From positions 308,963 through 372,962 of the forward strand of contig JAUIRK010000871.1 of NCBI GenBank assembly GCA_030549495.1: 64,000 bases of DNA, written 5' to 3'. The position numbers were made by a program, and so were the translations under genes. Positions within the stretch are counted from its first letter, which is position 1. Each line of letters begins with the position of its first letter. The notes beneath the pieces were generated by a model, which had not been told where the DNA came from, did no database searches, and saw nothing but the letters and a program-made list of their open reading frames with translations. Shown here piece after piece: positions 43,081-54,356 of the stretch. The stretch is from Nectonema munidae. Taxonomy: Eukaryota; Nematomorpha; Nectonematoida; Nectonematidae.

Positions 43081-43809
43081 CAATAAGTACACTGATTTGT
43101 TTCAACCACCTCTTTTACAAAGTAAATTTCTATTTGTAATTCTCTCTAAATGCGCCTGACTGAGTACGTTAAAATATGCAACTAGCGATTTTAGGAAAAG
43201 TCACGAAATTTGAAGGGATATGGTTCATCCAAATGTTTCTACAAAAGTAATTTTATAAGGAGGGCCTTAAATATTTAACATGATAGAAGGGGCTACTATA
43301 AAAGGTTGAGAAAGTATAGCTTATTTACTTAGTCAATATTATTAAATTTTCAACGAAATACAGACAATTTTTGTTATGAATACAAATTGAATGTACTTGC
43401 TTTTGCTCAATTCAAGGACACCTGTGCTTCAAACAATTTAAAATGAAGATTCCTATTCTGAAATTGATTCAAAATTTAAAAAAACTTGCTAGCCAAATGA
43501 TGTGTATAAAAATGATTCTGACTTTGTCCCCATTTCAAAAAATCATAGATGTCTTACATTCCAAATGCACAGTAGTAGGGAGAAGAGTGGAAGAGGGAAA
43601 GTAGAAAACGTCTCTTCTAAAAGCGACAGAGGAGATGAGAAGTGGTATTCAAATTTGGCGAAGAGCGCAAATGGACACTGCAGGCCTTTAGCGCGAGATG
43701 TTAACTGAATCACAAATTTTACTCTGACAAAAGTGGCATCGTGTACGTGCGTGTGCATGATGCAAGCTATCGTTTCAGTAGATAAAACTCAGCACTTTTG
43801 TTTTTGCAG
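43081..43809. other. Spacer with a higher-G+C, promoter-like patch
   Basis: Between about 43570 and 43760 composition rises and contains GTACGTGCGTGTGCATG. This could be a promoter or 5' leader for the candidate exon that follows. The open frame here (KWYSNLAKSANGHCRPLA) lacks domain support. Confidence 0.25.
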
Positions 43810-43857
43810 AAGCTATCAAAGGCAGCGCCTTAGGATCACAATTATCCAGCTTTGCAA
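43810..43857 (+). CDS. Candidate 48-nt internal exon
   Basis: An excellent acceptor (TTTTGTTTTTGCAG, ending 43809) and donor (CAA|GTATGT at 43858) enclose 48 nt. One frame reads AIKGSALGSQLSSFA without a stop. The short length and lack of a partner exon make it tentative. Confidence 0.25.
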
Positions 43858-44064
43858 GTATGTCTCCTTCTCCCTCTTGCTATATTGATTGATTTAGAGC
43901 TTTAATTGAAAAGTCTTGAGGTAGTTATGTTTGCTGTACAAGCGCAAATTGTAAACCTTAAGTTAGTCAGCCTTGATGTGCTTGGCATACGAACTGCAAT
44001 TGTTTCAGGGACTAAAAATATTTTTAAGGGAAGAAAAAACAACCTATAACTAACTAAGTGGAAT

Positions 44065-44212
44065 GGGGCGTGAGTAAGGTTGGTTAGATACTGGGTTTCG
44101 ATAACTCGAGGTCTTGGGCTCAATCCTGCATCAAGCCTACTTTCTTCATAGTTGGATACAAGCGGCGCAATTGTGCCTTCTCAAAAGAAACACCCCACGC
44201 TACCTTTACCTA
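44065..44212 (+). mobile_element. tRNA-derived SINE, family 2, copy 2
   Basis: It matches the copy at 41021-41170 over its length: GGGGCGTGAGTAAGGTTGGT, AACTCGAGGTCTTGGG, CATCAAGCCTAC, GGATACAAGCGGCGCAATTG, CACCCCACGCTACC. Its B box is decayed (GGGCTCAATCC). Confidence 0.6.
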
Positions 44213-44989
44213 AGTAATTTACCTTTTTAGCGGTCTGACATTTTACCGGAAGATACGAAAAGATAATTATTTTAATATCTATTTTGGTAGGGTTTTTAAA
44301 GCAATTTTTCTACCTTTTCTTCAAATAGGTTTTTATAAAAGCAAAATAGCAGTTATAGTATATTGGCTTGCTTAAGACCCTAATTATGGTCGCGCGACCA
44401 TTTTTTTCAATTTCATTTTTGAACCACCATAACTCGATAACTGGTTGGTTTTTTGAAAATCTTACACCGACACTCATCAGGGTTGATATATCTCCGTCTC
44501 TGGTGTAAAAATTGTTTTATTTTTTGAAGTAGTTTTGCCAAAATTTTCACTTGAAATTCAAAACTCAGATCCGAATTATTTTAACCGTAGAATTCAGTAA
44601 ATCTTACCTAAACAAAAGGGATTAGCCAACCCTACAAAATGTCCAAAATTGAGCACAAGGACTATTTTTTTACATTTTTTCCAAATGATGAAAAAATATA
44701 AAAAATGTTTTAAATGTATTAAGAAGACTATAGGAAGCCTTCTAAGAGTATACTAGACTATAGTAAGAGATATACCATGGATAGGTAAAAAAAAATTCAT
44801 CATGTTCCTATCTTTTTATAGTATTTTATAGCATTCTACAGCAATATAGACCAATATAGAGCATTTTACAGGGCTATGCTATACTTTGACAACCAAATAG
44901 TCAAAAACTATAGCAGATTCGAAATCTACGCAAAAAACTGAACCAGAATACACTTATTTATATTATATAAAAAATATAAAATTTATTAA
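44213..44989. other. Noncoding spacer, repeat-like
   Basis: No gene is recognised. A local near-palindromic series of TATAG-containing words lies near 44760-44910, probably a decayed repeat. Confidence 0.3.
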
Positions 44990-45340
44990 AAATAAAAATT
45001 CAATTAATATTTGCGATAAGTCCGCAATTTCATGTCCAATCTCGTTGTAATTGGTATCAAAATGTTCGTCTCGACGAGAGCTTTCGAATGATACCAGTTT
45101 CAAGTTGATCTGACTTACGGCTCGATTTTTAGAAAGAAAAGTCATTTACGGACGTTTAAAATCAGCTTTGGGTTGACAGAAATACTCTCTAGATATATCT
45201 TCCATGCAGAATTTAATGCTCTTTCGAATGGCGCAGGTTAGAAGTCTGTAGCTACTGTAGATTCAGAGTTATAACGCTTTAAAGAAATAAAAAATTTCAG
45301 TTAGGGTAGTACCTAAATCCAAAAGTATCAAGCCCATTTC
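44990..45340 (+). repeat. 350-bp direct repeat, copy 1 (partner 48075-48425)
   Basis: Shared words include AATCTCGTTGTAATT, ACGAGAGCTTT, CAGTTTCAAGTTGATC, TAGAAAGAAAAGTCATTT, GCTCTTTCGAATGGCG and GGTTAGAAGTCTGTAGCTA, in the same order as 48075-48425. It is an unclassified interspersed repeat. No terminal repeats are evident. Confidence 0.8.
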
Positions 45341-46285
45341 TTCGATTCTTTAGTATAATAGTCTATTGACAATGCTATACAAGATACTCAAGTTTCAAGT
45401 TGCTGCGATAAAGATACGTATTTTTTCTACAGAAATTTTTTTGTAAAATATCAGCAACTGACAACAAAAAAAAGATGATGAAGGAAAAATCATATGTAAA
45501 ATATGTAATATAAAATAGAAAAAACTGAACCAACATTATGATTTTGTGCATAAACTTCAAAGTTTGTGAATTAGCTCTTTTTATTCATTTAAAGTTTATT
45601 TATCAATTTTAGAAGATGAGATTAAAAATTAGAAAACTCCAAGGAATTAGAAAAAAAGTGGGTTTTGGAAAATGAAGATGTTTGTATAAATTCATTCCTA
45701 TTTTTATAGGGTTTTAAAAACAACTTGGCAAAATGGGGTATATATATTTTAATTGATTTAGTTTCTTTCTTGATTACTTTTTTATAGGTATGTAGACTAC
45801 CTAGATATAATATTCCTAAATTTCTTTATATGCTTAAGTGCCGTTTTAGATCGCCAAAATGAAGAGGGTTCATTGAACATTGCAAGGTTTTGAGCTTCAA
45901 AATTCCATTCTTTTCAAATGGGAGAAGTCCAAACAACCAGGTATATAATTTAATTGATTTTTTTTATAATTATTTATTTATCAAATGTAGTTGGTCAAAG
46001 TCTATTTTTCCAATTTTTTTGTTTTACACCAATCCAAAGAGTAGTTTTCCATGTATTCATGGATTTTTATATCCTCTATAAAGAAAGATTTCCAAAAGAT
46101 TTTTGTTTGATGTGGAAAAATTTAAAGTTCTTTTTGCGAGAACTTTAAAGGGTATTTACTAATAATTTATATACCTCTATATAAAGTAACCCATAATGTT
46201 TATCAATCTAGGTACAAAAAAGCGACCATGATTTGGACTCATGAATTTAAAGACTCAACCGTGGTTATTGGAAAAGTTGAGTTAA
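45341..46285. other. A+T-rich spacer
   Basis: No recognised gene. The low-complexity open frames are A+T-driven. Confidence 0.35.
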
Positions 46286-46572
46286 AGGAATAGAGGATTT
46301 CTACAATATAGATATTTCTATTTGAAGATATCAAAAGGATTGACAAATGATGAGATAATTAAATACCGAAATGACTTAATAATGAAATTTTTAACAACCA
46401 ATGCCCAAAGGGTTGGTGTTGCAATAAACCTAAAAACTAGTGAATTTCTGAATGCAAAAATGGTTAAAGACTCTCATATTATAAGAGTCAACGCCCACAA
46501 AAATGAATGGCGTGGGCAAGCAATCATGAGCATAAATGCTCACCTATACGCAAGAATGAATGCCTACTACAA
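46286..46572 (+). CDS. Tyrosine-recombinase-like (Crypton-type) exon or fragment
   Basis: The frame is open from 46286 and reads KISKGLTNDEIIKYRNDL, FLTTNAQRVGVAINLKTSEF and IIRVNAHKNEWRGQAIMSIN. It resembles the catalytic-domain start of tyrosine-recombinase-like proteins of invertebrates (N.QR.G...N.T..EF...V..HK...G.A). The Arg of NAQR would be the first catalytic Arg and the Lys of AHKN the lysine. The later H-x-x-R and Tyr parts are absent. A good donor (ACAA|GTAAGG) at 46573 suggests continuation by splicing; otherwise the frame stops at 46574-46576. It could be a domesticated or mobile Crypton piece. Confidence 0.45.
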
Positions 46573-46885
46573 GTAAGGGTTATATTTTAAAATTTTTAGC
46601 TGATATTATTTACGCATATTATATTATGGAGGAGAGATTTAACTAATGTAAATATAGATAACTTTGGCCTATATTATACACAAACAAAAATTAACCACAA
46701 CGATTCTTGGCAAAATTTTCAGCCAATATAAAAAAAAGGAATATTAGGTATGGTTATAAAAACCCATTTGTTACGTCTAAGGCCACACAAAGAATGTAAA
46801 TTTTATCATTCTGACTCTTCCATTCATGATGATTTCTTTTTAAAAACCCCCGCTTATCTCTTTCTTCCTCTTCATCCCACTTCAG

Positions 46886-47266
46886 ATCTTCTCCTCTCTA
46901 TTTCAACGATCTTCTTCCCCTCCATTCGAACCATCTACTCCTCTAGTCGAACCATCTACTCCTCCAGTCAAACCATCTTCTCCCCATCCATTCCAACCAT
47001 CTCCTCCTCCTCCATCCTCTTCACCTCAAAACGCAACATTAAATATATTCTATCAAAAGCCTTGTCCAAAATCCAAAAAATTGGATATTTCTTTAATATG
47101 CGAAGACTCGCCTCTATATAGGAGGTTTTTACGAATACGTCTTAAGAGGATTGGAATCTGCATATCAGAAAAAAGAAAAGCCCAAGCAAAGCATGAAATA
47201 TTACAAAAATATAGGGAAAAGCAACTCATTGACAAAATACGCTGGTTTTTTAAAAAATGTCATTAA
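46886..47266 (+). CDS. Candidate terminal exon, Pro/Ser-rich then basic
   Basis: After a long pyrimidine tract and CAG (46843-46885) one frame is open for 126 residues to a stop at 47264-47266. The first half is a low-complexity linker with imperfect EPSTP repeats (EPSTPLVEPSTPPVKPSSP, then PSPPPPSSS). The second half is charged and helical (RRFLRIRLKRIGI, KRKAQAKHEILQKYREKQLI). The product is unrecognised. Two other frames over the linker are also open because the DNA is repetitive. The charged second half favours this frame. The recombinase-like exon 300 bp upstream ends in a phase that does not fit it directly. Confidence 0.45.
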   Translation: MFSSLFQRSSSPPFEPSTPLVEPSTPPVKPSSPHPFQPSPPPPSSSPQNATLNIFYQKPCPKSKKLDISLICEDSPLYRRFLRIRLKRIGICISEKRKAQAKHEILQKYREKQLIDKIRWFFKKCH

Positions 47267-47499
47267 TATAATAAATTCTTTTGTATTTTACATTTAATTT
47301 TCAATTTTATAACGTAATGTCGGTTGAAAACTATTCTTAAGTAAATGAACGTCGGTTTTAGGCTCTAAAGTCAGTTAAATTGGTCATTCGTCTAAAATAG
47401 GGCCAAAATTTTCTAAACTATACTAGTTATAAAAAATCTGGCTAAAGATTCAGAATCTACACGTAAAATTGAGCTAAAATCCGCTTTAAAAATTTGGAA

Positions 47500-47720
47500 A
47501 TTTTTAAAGGTCCTAAGGAAAAATCTCCTGCAACTTCTAAACAACAAATCTAATTTTTCTGAAATATGTCTTAATCCGTAAGTGATTAAATCTCCTGTAG
47601 GACCAAATCAAAGTACCTTTTAATGGAAATTTTCCTGTTTGACCAAATCAAATGTCATTTTCTGGCAAAATCTCCTGTAAAACCAAATTCAACTTGGAAA
47701 CTACAAGTCCAATATTTCTG
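47500..47720. repeat. Degenerate tandem repeat with word AAATCTCCTG
   Basis: AAATCTCCTG or a close form, followed by ACCAAATCAA, recurs near 47521, 47587, 47630 and 47670, at spacings of about 40-65 bp. No coding sense is seen. Confidence 0.5.
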
Positions 47721-48074
47721 AAACTTGACATAGTTCATAGTTATGACATTCATAAGCAATATCCCTCTCATATCCACGTCTTATATTGGTCACGTCCTCA
47801 AGATTTAAGATTTTAGCCTATTCTGGTCGCTATATCTCGGGAACTATAGGAGCTATGGAAAAACAGAATGCAGCGTTAGAATCAGCAAATTTAGAATAAA
47901 AAGTTTAGCAAAGTTTAGAAGACAAATGGAATCAGGAAAAATATGAAAAGTTACGAAATATGTCACAATTTCGGGGTCATATAAAAATAATTCAAAAAGT
48001 CAACTCATTTTCTATATACTACTGTACAAATTATAGCGATATTCAGTAATATTCACAAATTGATATATTGAAAA
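47721..48074. other. Spacer, nothing recognised
   Basis: No gene or element end is visible. Confidence 0.35.
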
Positions 48075-48425
48075 ATTAATATTTGCGCTAACTCAGCAAT
48101 TACAATTCCAATCTCGTTGTAATTGTTATCAAAATGTTTGTCTCAACGAGAGCTTTAGAATGATAACAGTTTCAAGTTGATCGGACTTAGGGTTCGGTTT
48201 TTAGAAAGAAAAGTCATTTTTACTATTAAAACGACTTAGGGTTGACAAAAATGCTGTCTAAAAGTTAATATGTAAAAATACTATCCTATGCAAAATCAGA
48301 TGCTCTTTCGAATGGCGTAGGTTAGAAGTCTGTAGCTAGTGTAGTTCCAGAGTCACAACGCTCCAAAGTCAAAAAGACCCCAAAATATGAAATTTCACTT
48401 AGGGTTGTACTTAAATCCAAAAGCA
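48075..48425 (+). repeat. 350-bp direct repeat, copy 2 (partner 44990-45340)
   Basis: It matches copy 1 in order and orientation, with a 20-30 bp insertion after GGTTGACA. It ends where both copies read TAAATCCAAAAG-ATCA. The open frame at 48395-48589 on the opposite strand begins inside this end. Confidence 0.8.
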
Positions 48426-48589
48426 TCATCTTTTGTATTTTGCTGTTCTTCATTAGACTCTATTTCTAATATAGATTGAGTTGAAGTTTCTTTTTCTTCA
48501 AGATTACATATTGGAGCAAGGTCAACTAAGGAAACTGTAGTTTCGGTTCCATGGTTTTTTCTAATTCTGGCATAAGAATTTTTACACAT
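48395..48589 (-). CDS. Unrecognised 64-codon open frame beside the satellite array
   Basis: It reads MCKNSYARIRKNHGTETTVS, then VDLAPICNLEEKETSTQSIL and ESNEEQQNTKDDAFGFKY to a stop. Composition is polar and acidic, like a disordered tail, and differs from chance A+T frames. It starts at the edge of the array at 48590. It may be the coding end of the same repeat family. No function is assigned. Confidence 0.3.
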   Translation of the reverse strand: MCKNSYARIRKNHGTETTVSLVDLAPICNLEEKETSTQSILEIESNEEQQNTKDDAFGFKYNPK

Positions 48590-49095
48590 ATTTACCCATT
48601 TTCAAGTATGCTGAATTCAGTGTTGACATTATTTTTTATAAAAATCAATTAAGCCTGTCAAAAAATAATTTATTGACAGCTCATATTGAAATACTTATAA
48701 AAAGTTTTTTACAAATATATACCCATTTTCCAGTATGCTGAATTTAGTGGTCATGTTCATTTTTATAAGAATCATTCAAATCTGTTATAAAATGATTTGA
48801 ATGACACCTCATGTCAAAATTAAAATTTTTATTGATATACTTATAAAAAGTTTTTTACACATTATATGCCTATTTTAAAGCATGCCAAATTTAGTAGTGA
48901 TGTTCATTTTTATAAAAATCAACAAACCAGTCATAAAATGATTTAAATATGACACGTCATGTAAAAATTAAAAATTTTATTGTTATACTTGTAAAAAGCC
49001 TTTTCTCATATATATACCCATTTTCAAGTATGCTGAATTTAGTGGTCATGTTCATTTTTATGAAAATCAATCAAATCTGTCAATCAATGTCAAAT
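48590..49095 (-). repeat. Tandem array, about 4 units, inverted relative of 22858-23835
   Basis: Units begin CCCATTTTCAAGTATGCTGA near 48595, 48722, 48861 and 49016. They contain TTTAGTGGTCATGTTCATTT, TATAAAAATCAAT and TACTTATAAAAAGTTTTTTA. These are reverse complements of the unit words in the 22.9-kb array. Spacing drifts from about 127 to 155 bp. Confidence 0.85.
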
Positions 49096-49942
49096 ATTAC
49101 TTGCATTATTTCTCTATTAATTATTTTCTAAATTTATTTAATAAATCAACTTTTGTTATTTAATTCACTCCAAATATTTCACCTGTCAGTAAATTAGCTA
49201 CCTCTATTGAACATTCATCGTTTTCGCTACAAATTTGTTTCGGCTAGTAGAAGTCATTTCTTCTATACTTTATACAGTATGTAATTTTGCTCTTTGATGA
49301 ATGTTTATTGGTAACTGTATTTTCATCAGAAATTAATTTTCTGCAACCTGTTTTTGAATAAACCTCTTTTAAAGATTTATTTAGAAAAGACTTTGTTCAA
49401 TTTCAGAGCTTTCTTATTAAAGAATATAAAGAAAAATTTATCTTGAAATTGACCAATCTTCACATATTAGCATATGTGAGAGTTTTGATAACTAGGATTT
49501 ATTCAAAACTTTCAGATTTCCTATATACCTTAGTGAAATGGAAATTTTAATCTTAGCCGATAAGCTAAAGGTTAAAAAAATTTTTATTCCAATAGGAGGA
49601 ATTTTTGTTCACGGTAAAGTTTTCTTGAAACACCCAATAGTAGATCATTATTGGACTTCCTAGTTCATTGGAACATTAGTGATCATCAATTTAATCAAGA
49701 TACAAACTTTTTCTTAAAATTATATATCTATCCATAAGATTACTACGCTGATCATTTAAAACCGACCCCCGGAGTTTGATATTAAAATTCTCTTTAATCA
49801 CACGTTCTCTTTTCAATTTGGTTTTAAGTCGCTTCATACTCTTATGCTCATCCCTAGAAAATTTTTCGTGTTACGGCATTTCATCACACTACACTTCATC
49901 ACATACGACTTCATTATACAGGAATTCCTCACGGTAGTCGTT
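49096..49942. other. A+T-rich spacer, nothing recognised
   Basis: I see no supported coding exon, repeat family or element end. Confidence 0.35.
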
Positions 49943-50002
49943 CACTTGCACCATTTACACTTACACCACTGACACTTGCACCTCTCACACTTGCACCACT
50001 TC
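49943..50002. repeat. 15-bp tandem repeat, 4 copies
   Basis: CACTTGCACCATTTA, CACTTACACCACTGA, CACTTGCACCTCTCA and CACTTGCACCACTTC follow one another directly. Confidence 0.85.
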
Positions 50003-50113
50003 CATTAGATATAATATTCTCTCACACTAGCACTATCTACATCTGTTTTTAGTTTGTTTTAACGGCTTTAATTAAACAGGCTTAACTTATACGGAAGAAC
50101 ACGCTACTTTTTC

Positions 50114-50229
50114 TCTTGTTTGTTAGTATTAAAATAATTGATAATAATCCATTGTGGTTTTTCTTCTATCCCTCTTGTTTGTTAGTATTAAAATAAGTGA
50201 TAATCCATGTTGTGCTTTTTCTTCTATCC
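50114..50229. repeat. Tandem duplication of about 58 bp
   Basis: CTTGTTTGTTAGTATTAAAA ... TTTTTCTTCTATCCCTC occurs twice in a row with a few differences. Confidence 0.85.
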
Positions 50230-50562
50230 CTCTTAATAGAATTTAATTCTATTTTAATTTATTTGTTTTTTTTAATTCATACCACTCCCATATTGTATCT
50301 TCTTTTTGACAGAATAGCATTGGTGTTTACTTATTTTTCTCTTGGAAGTACCCACTTTTTTTTCGTTTTTCTCTATCCCTGCTACGCATACACTCGTATA
50401 TTGTATTTTTATTTTGTCACTATAATATTTTCTTCTTGTCTTTAGTACTTGCGTTTTTTTCTCCCTGCTTTTTGTTTAAATGTTTGTATTAACCAAATCT
50501 CCAAAAGGCAATGATGTTTTGATATTAAATGGTAACGAATATTTGTTCAGATAAACCTATAA

Positions 50563-50715
50563 GGGGTCGTTCACAATTGACGTAAACCTTTTTTGATAAA
50601 TTTCAACCCACTCATGTTAACTTTTAGATATATCATCACTTAACAAAATCGACTTATGTCAACTTTGGATACCCCCTTCCCCAAGTTTTAGTTGATGTCA
50701 ATTGTGAACGACCCC
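50563..50715. mobile_element. PIF/Harbinger-like MITE, copy B (153 bp)
   Basis: The termini GGGGTCGTTCACAATTGACG and, read inward from the right, GGGGTCGTTCACAATTGACA are almost perfect inverted repeats. Both flanks are TAA (50560-50562 and 50716-50718), a 3-bp duplication. It is related to copy A at 41417-41581. Confidence 0.85.
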
Positions 50716-50949
50716 TAACAACAATAGAAAACACTGGATATGTAGACACTATAAAAATCAAGTGTAGTTCGACTTTAATCACTCAAAATGAAAAAATTAT
50801 TAAAACTCCTTCTGAGCTTCTTTTACTTAGAACCTATTTATTTTTATTTTGGTTCTTTTTTATCCAGAAACAATTTTTGAAAAGAGTTTGGGTAAAAAGT
50901 CAAGCTGAAGATATCCATATAGTCATGAAATTTTTGTAATTAAGTATTT

Positions 50950-52080
50950 GATATGAGAAACCTAGAGATTAAGTGCAAGATAATTAAAATTTTCAATGCC
51001 TTTCAATATACAATTATCAAAAGGTAATTGAATGATTGTTTGCAAGTAAATTTAGAAAATATACATTTACATTTATTTATGTTCAACTTCATATGATTAC
51101 TATTACACTAAGATTGGATTAAATTGAGTGTAGTATTAATATATTGACTAATATATACCATAATTTAAACTAAACTAATGGGCCTAAGGTAGATAAAGAA
51201 GAAAAAGGGTCATAAAATATATGTTTTATGAAGGAGATTTAGGATGGCGGTTTCAGTGATTTACTTTTCATCAAAATTGATCATGATATATTAAGTTATA
51301 TTTCCTTGTAAAAACTATCTTCTTTTGAGTACTATTTTATCAAAAAGTTTAGTTAGAAAGTATAGACATAGGCCTATAACTTCCCATTGATGATGAAGAT
51401 TTATTAGAATTAAGAGCAGGAACAAACTTAGAATATTTTAAGCGCCTAGTAAGACCCAGGATAAGAAACTTATAATATATAGGTGAGATAGCTTAGGAAG
51501 AGGAAGACGTTTGATTTCATCTTCACCAAAAGTATTGAGATTTTACTTTAATAATAATTTGTTAGCAGGGAAAATCCCATAAGGAAAATTAAGAAAGCTA
51601 TTTAAAGTTTTTCCAATATTTTTAATATCAGAGAGTTCATCAGAGTAATATTTGCTTTTGGTAAGTTTAATTTGAGATTTATAAAAAAATAAAAAAAAAG
51701 TTTTATAAGCATGGGAAATACGCAAATTAGGAAAAAGCTTGTACTTTTTGAAAAGATACTCTTTTGTATTTTATAGAAAAAAGAATACCTTTTAAATAAG
51801 AATTATTTAACTTTTTGGTTTGTGTGTTAAGAGAGAAAAACTAAATTCAAAAATATATTTGAAAATTAGATAAAAAGTGTCCAACGAAATATTGGTATCC
51901 ATACTATAAAAAAACTCTTTGGAAAAATGAGCATTTTCAAGCATGCTGACAAAATTAGAAAGGTTGAAGTTCGAAAAATATCTACCATAAAAAATAGGGT
52001 TAGAATGAGTAATAATTTCAAAAATTATCAATTAAAACTACACTACAATATTGATTGAATAAACCTGTATTATATTAAAG
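50950..52080 (-). pseudogene. Decayed Jockey/CR1-type LINE
   Basis: Minus-strand patches appear in LINE order. SNPIFYGRYFSNFNLSNFVS and FEFSFSLLTHKPK (52031-51807) are the post-endonuclease linker. A linker helix with KSKYYSDELSDIKN follows (51725-51543), then GSYRPMSILS near 51390, the start of the RT, and KLNINKCKCIF near 51080. The last motif matches [11 protein letters not shown] of the fragment at 16250-17247, so both belong to one family. Frames change repeatedly and the FADD box is not seen. It is much older than the copy at 59490-64000. Confidence 0.55.
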
Positions 52081-54205
52081 GTTAAAAAGAAAACAGCAAA
52101 ATTAATATATTAGCAATCAGTAAGCGAGACGAATGAGTAAAATTGTAAACTCCAATTCGCAAAAGAATATTAAGCACCTCGTGACAGCAGTTATCATCAT
52201 TGACTTTGATAAAATTAGTGTTAATATTTCAGCAAAGAAAAGTCTTAGAATTCAAAAGATAAGCAAGTTTTCCCTAAAAGATATAAAATCAGAGAAATTT
52301 GAATTAGTTGGAGGTAAAGATAAGTCTGAAGATTTCCATTATTAAAGTTGATACAAATCAACATTACTATGAAGTAAGGGAGAATTGTTAAAAGGTATTA
52401 TTCATTAACATAATAATTAAGGGTATGACTATTTAAGGTTTTCACTTTATCACTCAGATTTTTTAACGAGCTGATGGTGGTCTAATTTTTGATAAAAACC
52501 CTAAAAGCACAACTATATTTTATATTATCCTGTTTATTATTATTTATTTCTTATTTAATTTCAAGAAATAAAGAATAAATAAAAATAATTTAATATAAAG
52601 TTTTATTTATTTGCTCTCAAAGATTAATTTTTGACTTCAATTAAAAAAATATTTAAAATAAACTGATTATTAAATTAAAGTTTTGATATACAAAATGTTT
52701 TGGTAACCTTGCCATTAACAGGTGTTAAAAAGAGTTATCGATTGGATATAAAATTTTAACTATTACTAGTCTATTTATGTTAATTAAAATAAATTCTAAA
52801 GGGGCTAGTGGGCTGAAAAAATTTTTGTTCGAAAATTAATATTTTTTGTTGTTATGTGATATAAAAATTTGTAAACCCGTGATTCAAGTCTTTTATATCC
52901 ATACAACCAAATAGTTATTAAACAAATAAATATAAATCAGTTTTTCGTACTATCTGTGTTTTCGGCACACACAAGCTAAGTATGTAACCAACCTTACTCA
53001 CACTTTCAATTGCTACGCAGCTACAAATTAAAAAAGTTCACTGATTCAACCCTTTTTATTATATTCTTACATTTACTTTACCCGCTATGATTTTTTAAAA
53101 TTTAAATATTTTTTAAATTCGATTAATGGTAATATTGCAATGTAGGAAATGTTGTAAATATATTACAAATTCATATGAAAATCTCAAAATATATTGTTCG
53201 GATATTTATTCCTCTTTCATCATTTCTTTAGATAATATCTGCGTTAGCATTAAGAAAACTTTTTATACTTTTCTTTTAAATCTTAAAAGCGTTTTAATAT
53301 CTTTATTACTTTTTGAGTCAACCTTAAGAAACATCCTATTTTTTCTCGTCACTAACTACTTGTTTTTGTAAGTTTAGTATATTAGTTTATTTTTTATTAT
53401 ATACTTATATCTATTTTTTTTATATCAATAGAGGCCTTTTTGATGGTTTTATTATTGGAATGGCCATGTGCCTCAATTTTGAAAATTAAGTAATAAAGCT
53501 GAGCTAAAAAGTTAGGGAGGTGTAGGGTTTCAAATAACAAAAATTAGCACAAAAATATATATGTTTTTAAATAAAAATAATTTTTTTATAAGTTTCTAAA
53601 GCTGCAAATAAAATTGATTAAATAAACCTTTTTTAAGGCAAATTTTAACGCGATAAATATGAAAAATTTGATAAAATAGAAGAATAGATATTATTACCGT
53701 TTGCCTCCCCACAAGCAAAGACGCATAAATGCTATATATTTATTCATGAAAATAAGGATGCAAAATAACTTGTTTATAAAAATCGCAGATAAAATATAGG
53801 AAACTCTTAATGTTTTTTTAATAAAAGTATTTGTCTGCCTATGTTGGGAAGCATAATTTTTTCTTGATATAATTGTTTTCTTAAAAATAAGATTTTCCCT
53901 ATTTTATCAACAAATATGATAATTGAACATTTTAAAAATGTAAAAAAAAATTCTAAACAAAAATGGTCTTTAAAAACCCAATTTTTGTTTTTTACCATAT
54001 TCGAATACATAACATTCTCTAAAGATATATTGAAATGCTATTCTATATTTATTTTTAAAAAAAAAACGAAGAAAATAAAGGATAAAAAAAGTATGCTCTA
54101 CCTAATTAAATTACATAAAAATTATAATCACCAACTTTAAGTCTCCATCATTCAACCTTTTTTTAAAATTATATAATTAATCAACACAAATAACAATGAA
54201 TATAC
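52081..54205. other. A+T-rich region, nothing firm
   Basis: Open frames here (for example 53126-53371 and 53807-54010) are dominated by Phe, Leu, Ile and Lys from A+T-rich DNA, and no splice-supported exon was found. Confidence 0.35.
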
Positions 54206-54354
54206 TTCACTCATCATTTCTTCTAATGATAAAATTTTTACTTGATCAACATTCCTTATACCTTCAATGGCGCGCAACCATAGGCTGGCGGAGTGCTCTT
54301 TTAAATTGAGATTTTGTATTAATAGAAGTTTATAATAAGATGATTCATCCAATT
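54206..54354 (-). CDS. Candidate 149-nt internal exon
   Basis: On the minus strand an acceptor (TTTTTACATCAG, AG at 54355-54356) precedes an open block reading LDESSYYKLLLIQNLNLKEH and SASLWLRAIEGIRNVDQVKI, ending LSLEEMMSE. It is followed by a donor GAA|GTATAT at 54201-54205. The start leaves two bases of a split codon and the end is phase 0. The amphipathic helical composition (ASLWLRAIEGI) looks like real protein. No family is recognised. Partner exons were not found within 2 kb on either side. Confidence 0.4.
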
Positions 54355-54356
54355 CT

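Noticed and set aside
46886-47121. Alternative Ser/Ile-rich frame across the Pro-rich exon (from 46750)
   Set aside because: Repeat-built DNA keeps several frames open; only the frame ending at 47266 continues into non-repetitive, charged protein-like sequence.
50197-50445. 82-codon hydrophobic frame as a membrane protein
   Set aside because: It is low-complexity Phe/Leu/Ile from T-rich DNA, overlaps a tandem duplication and has no splice or domain support.
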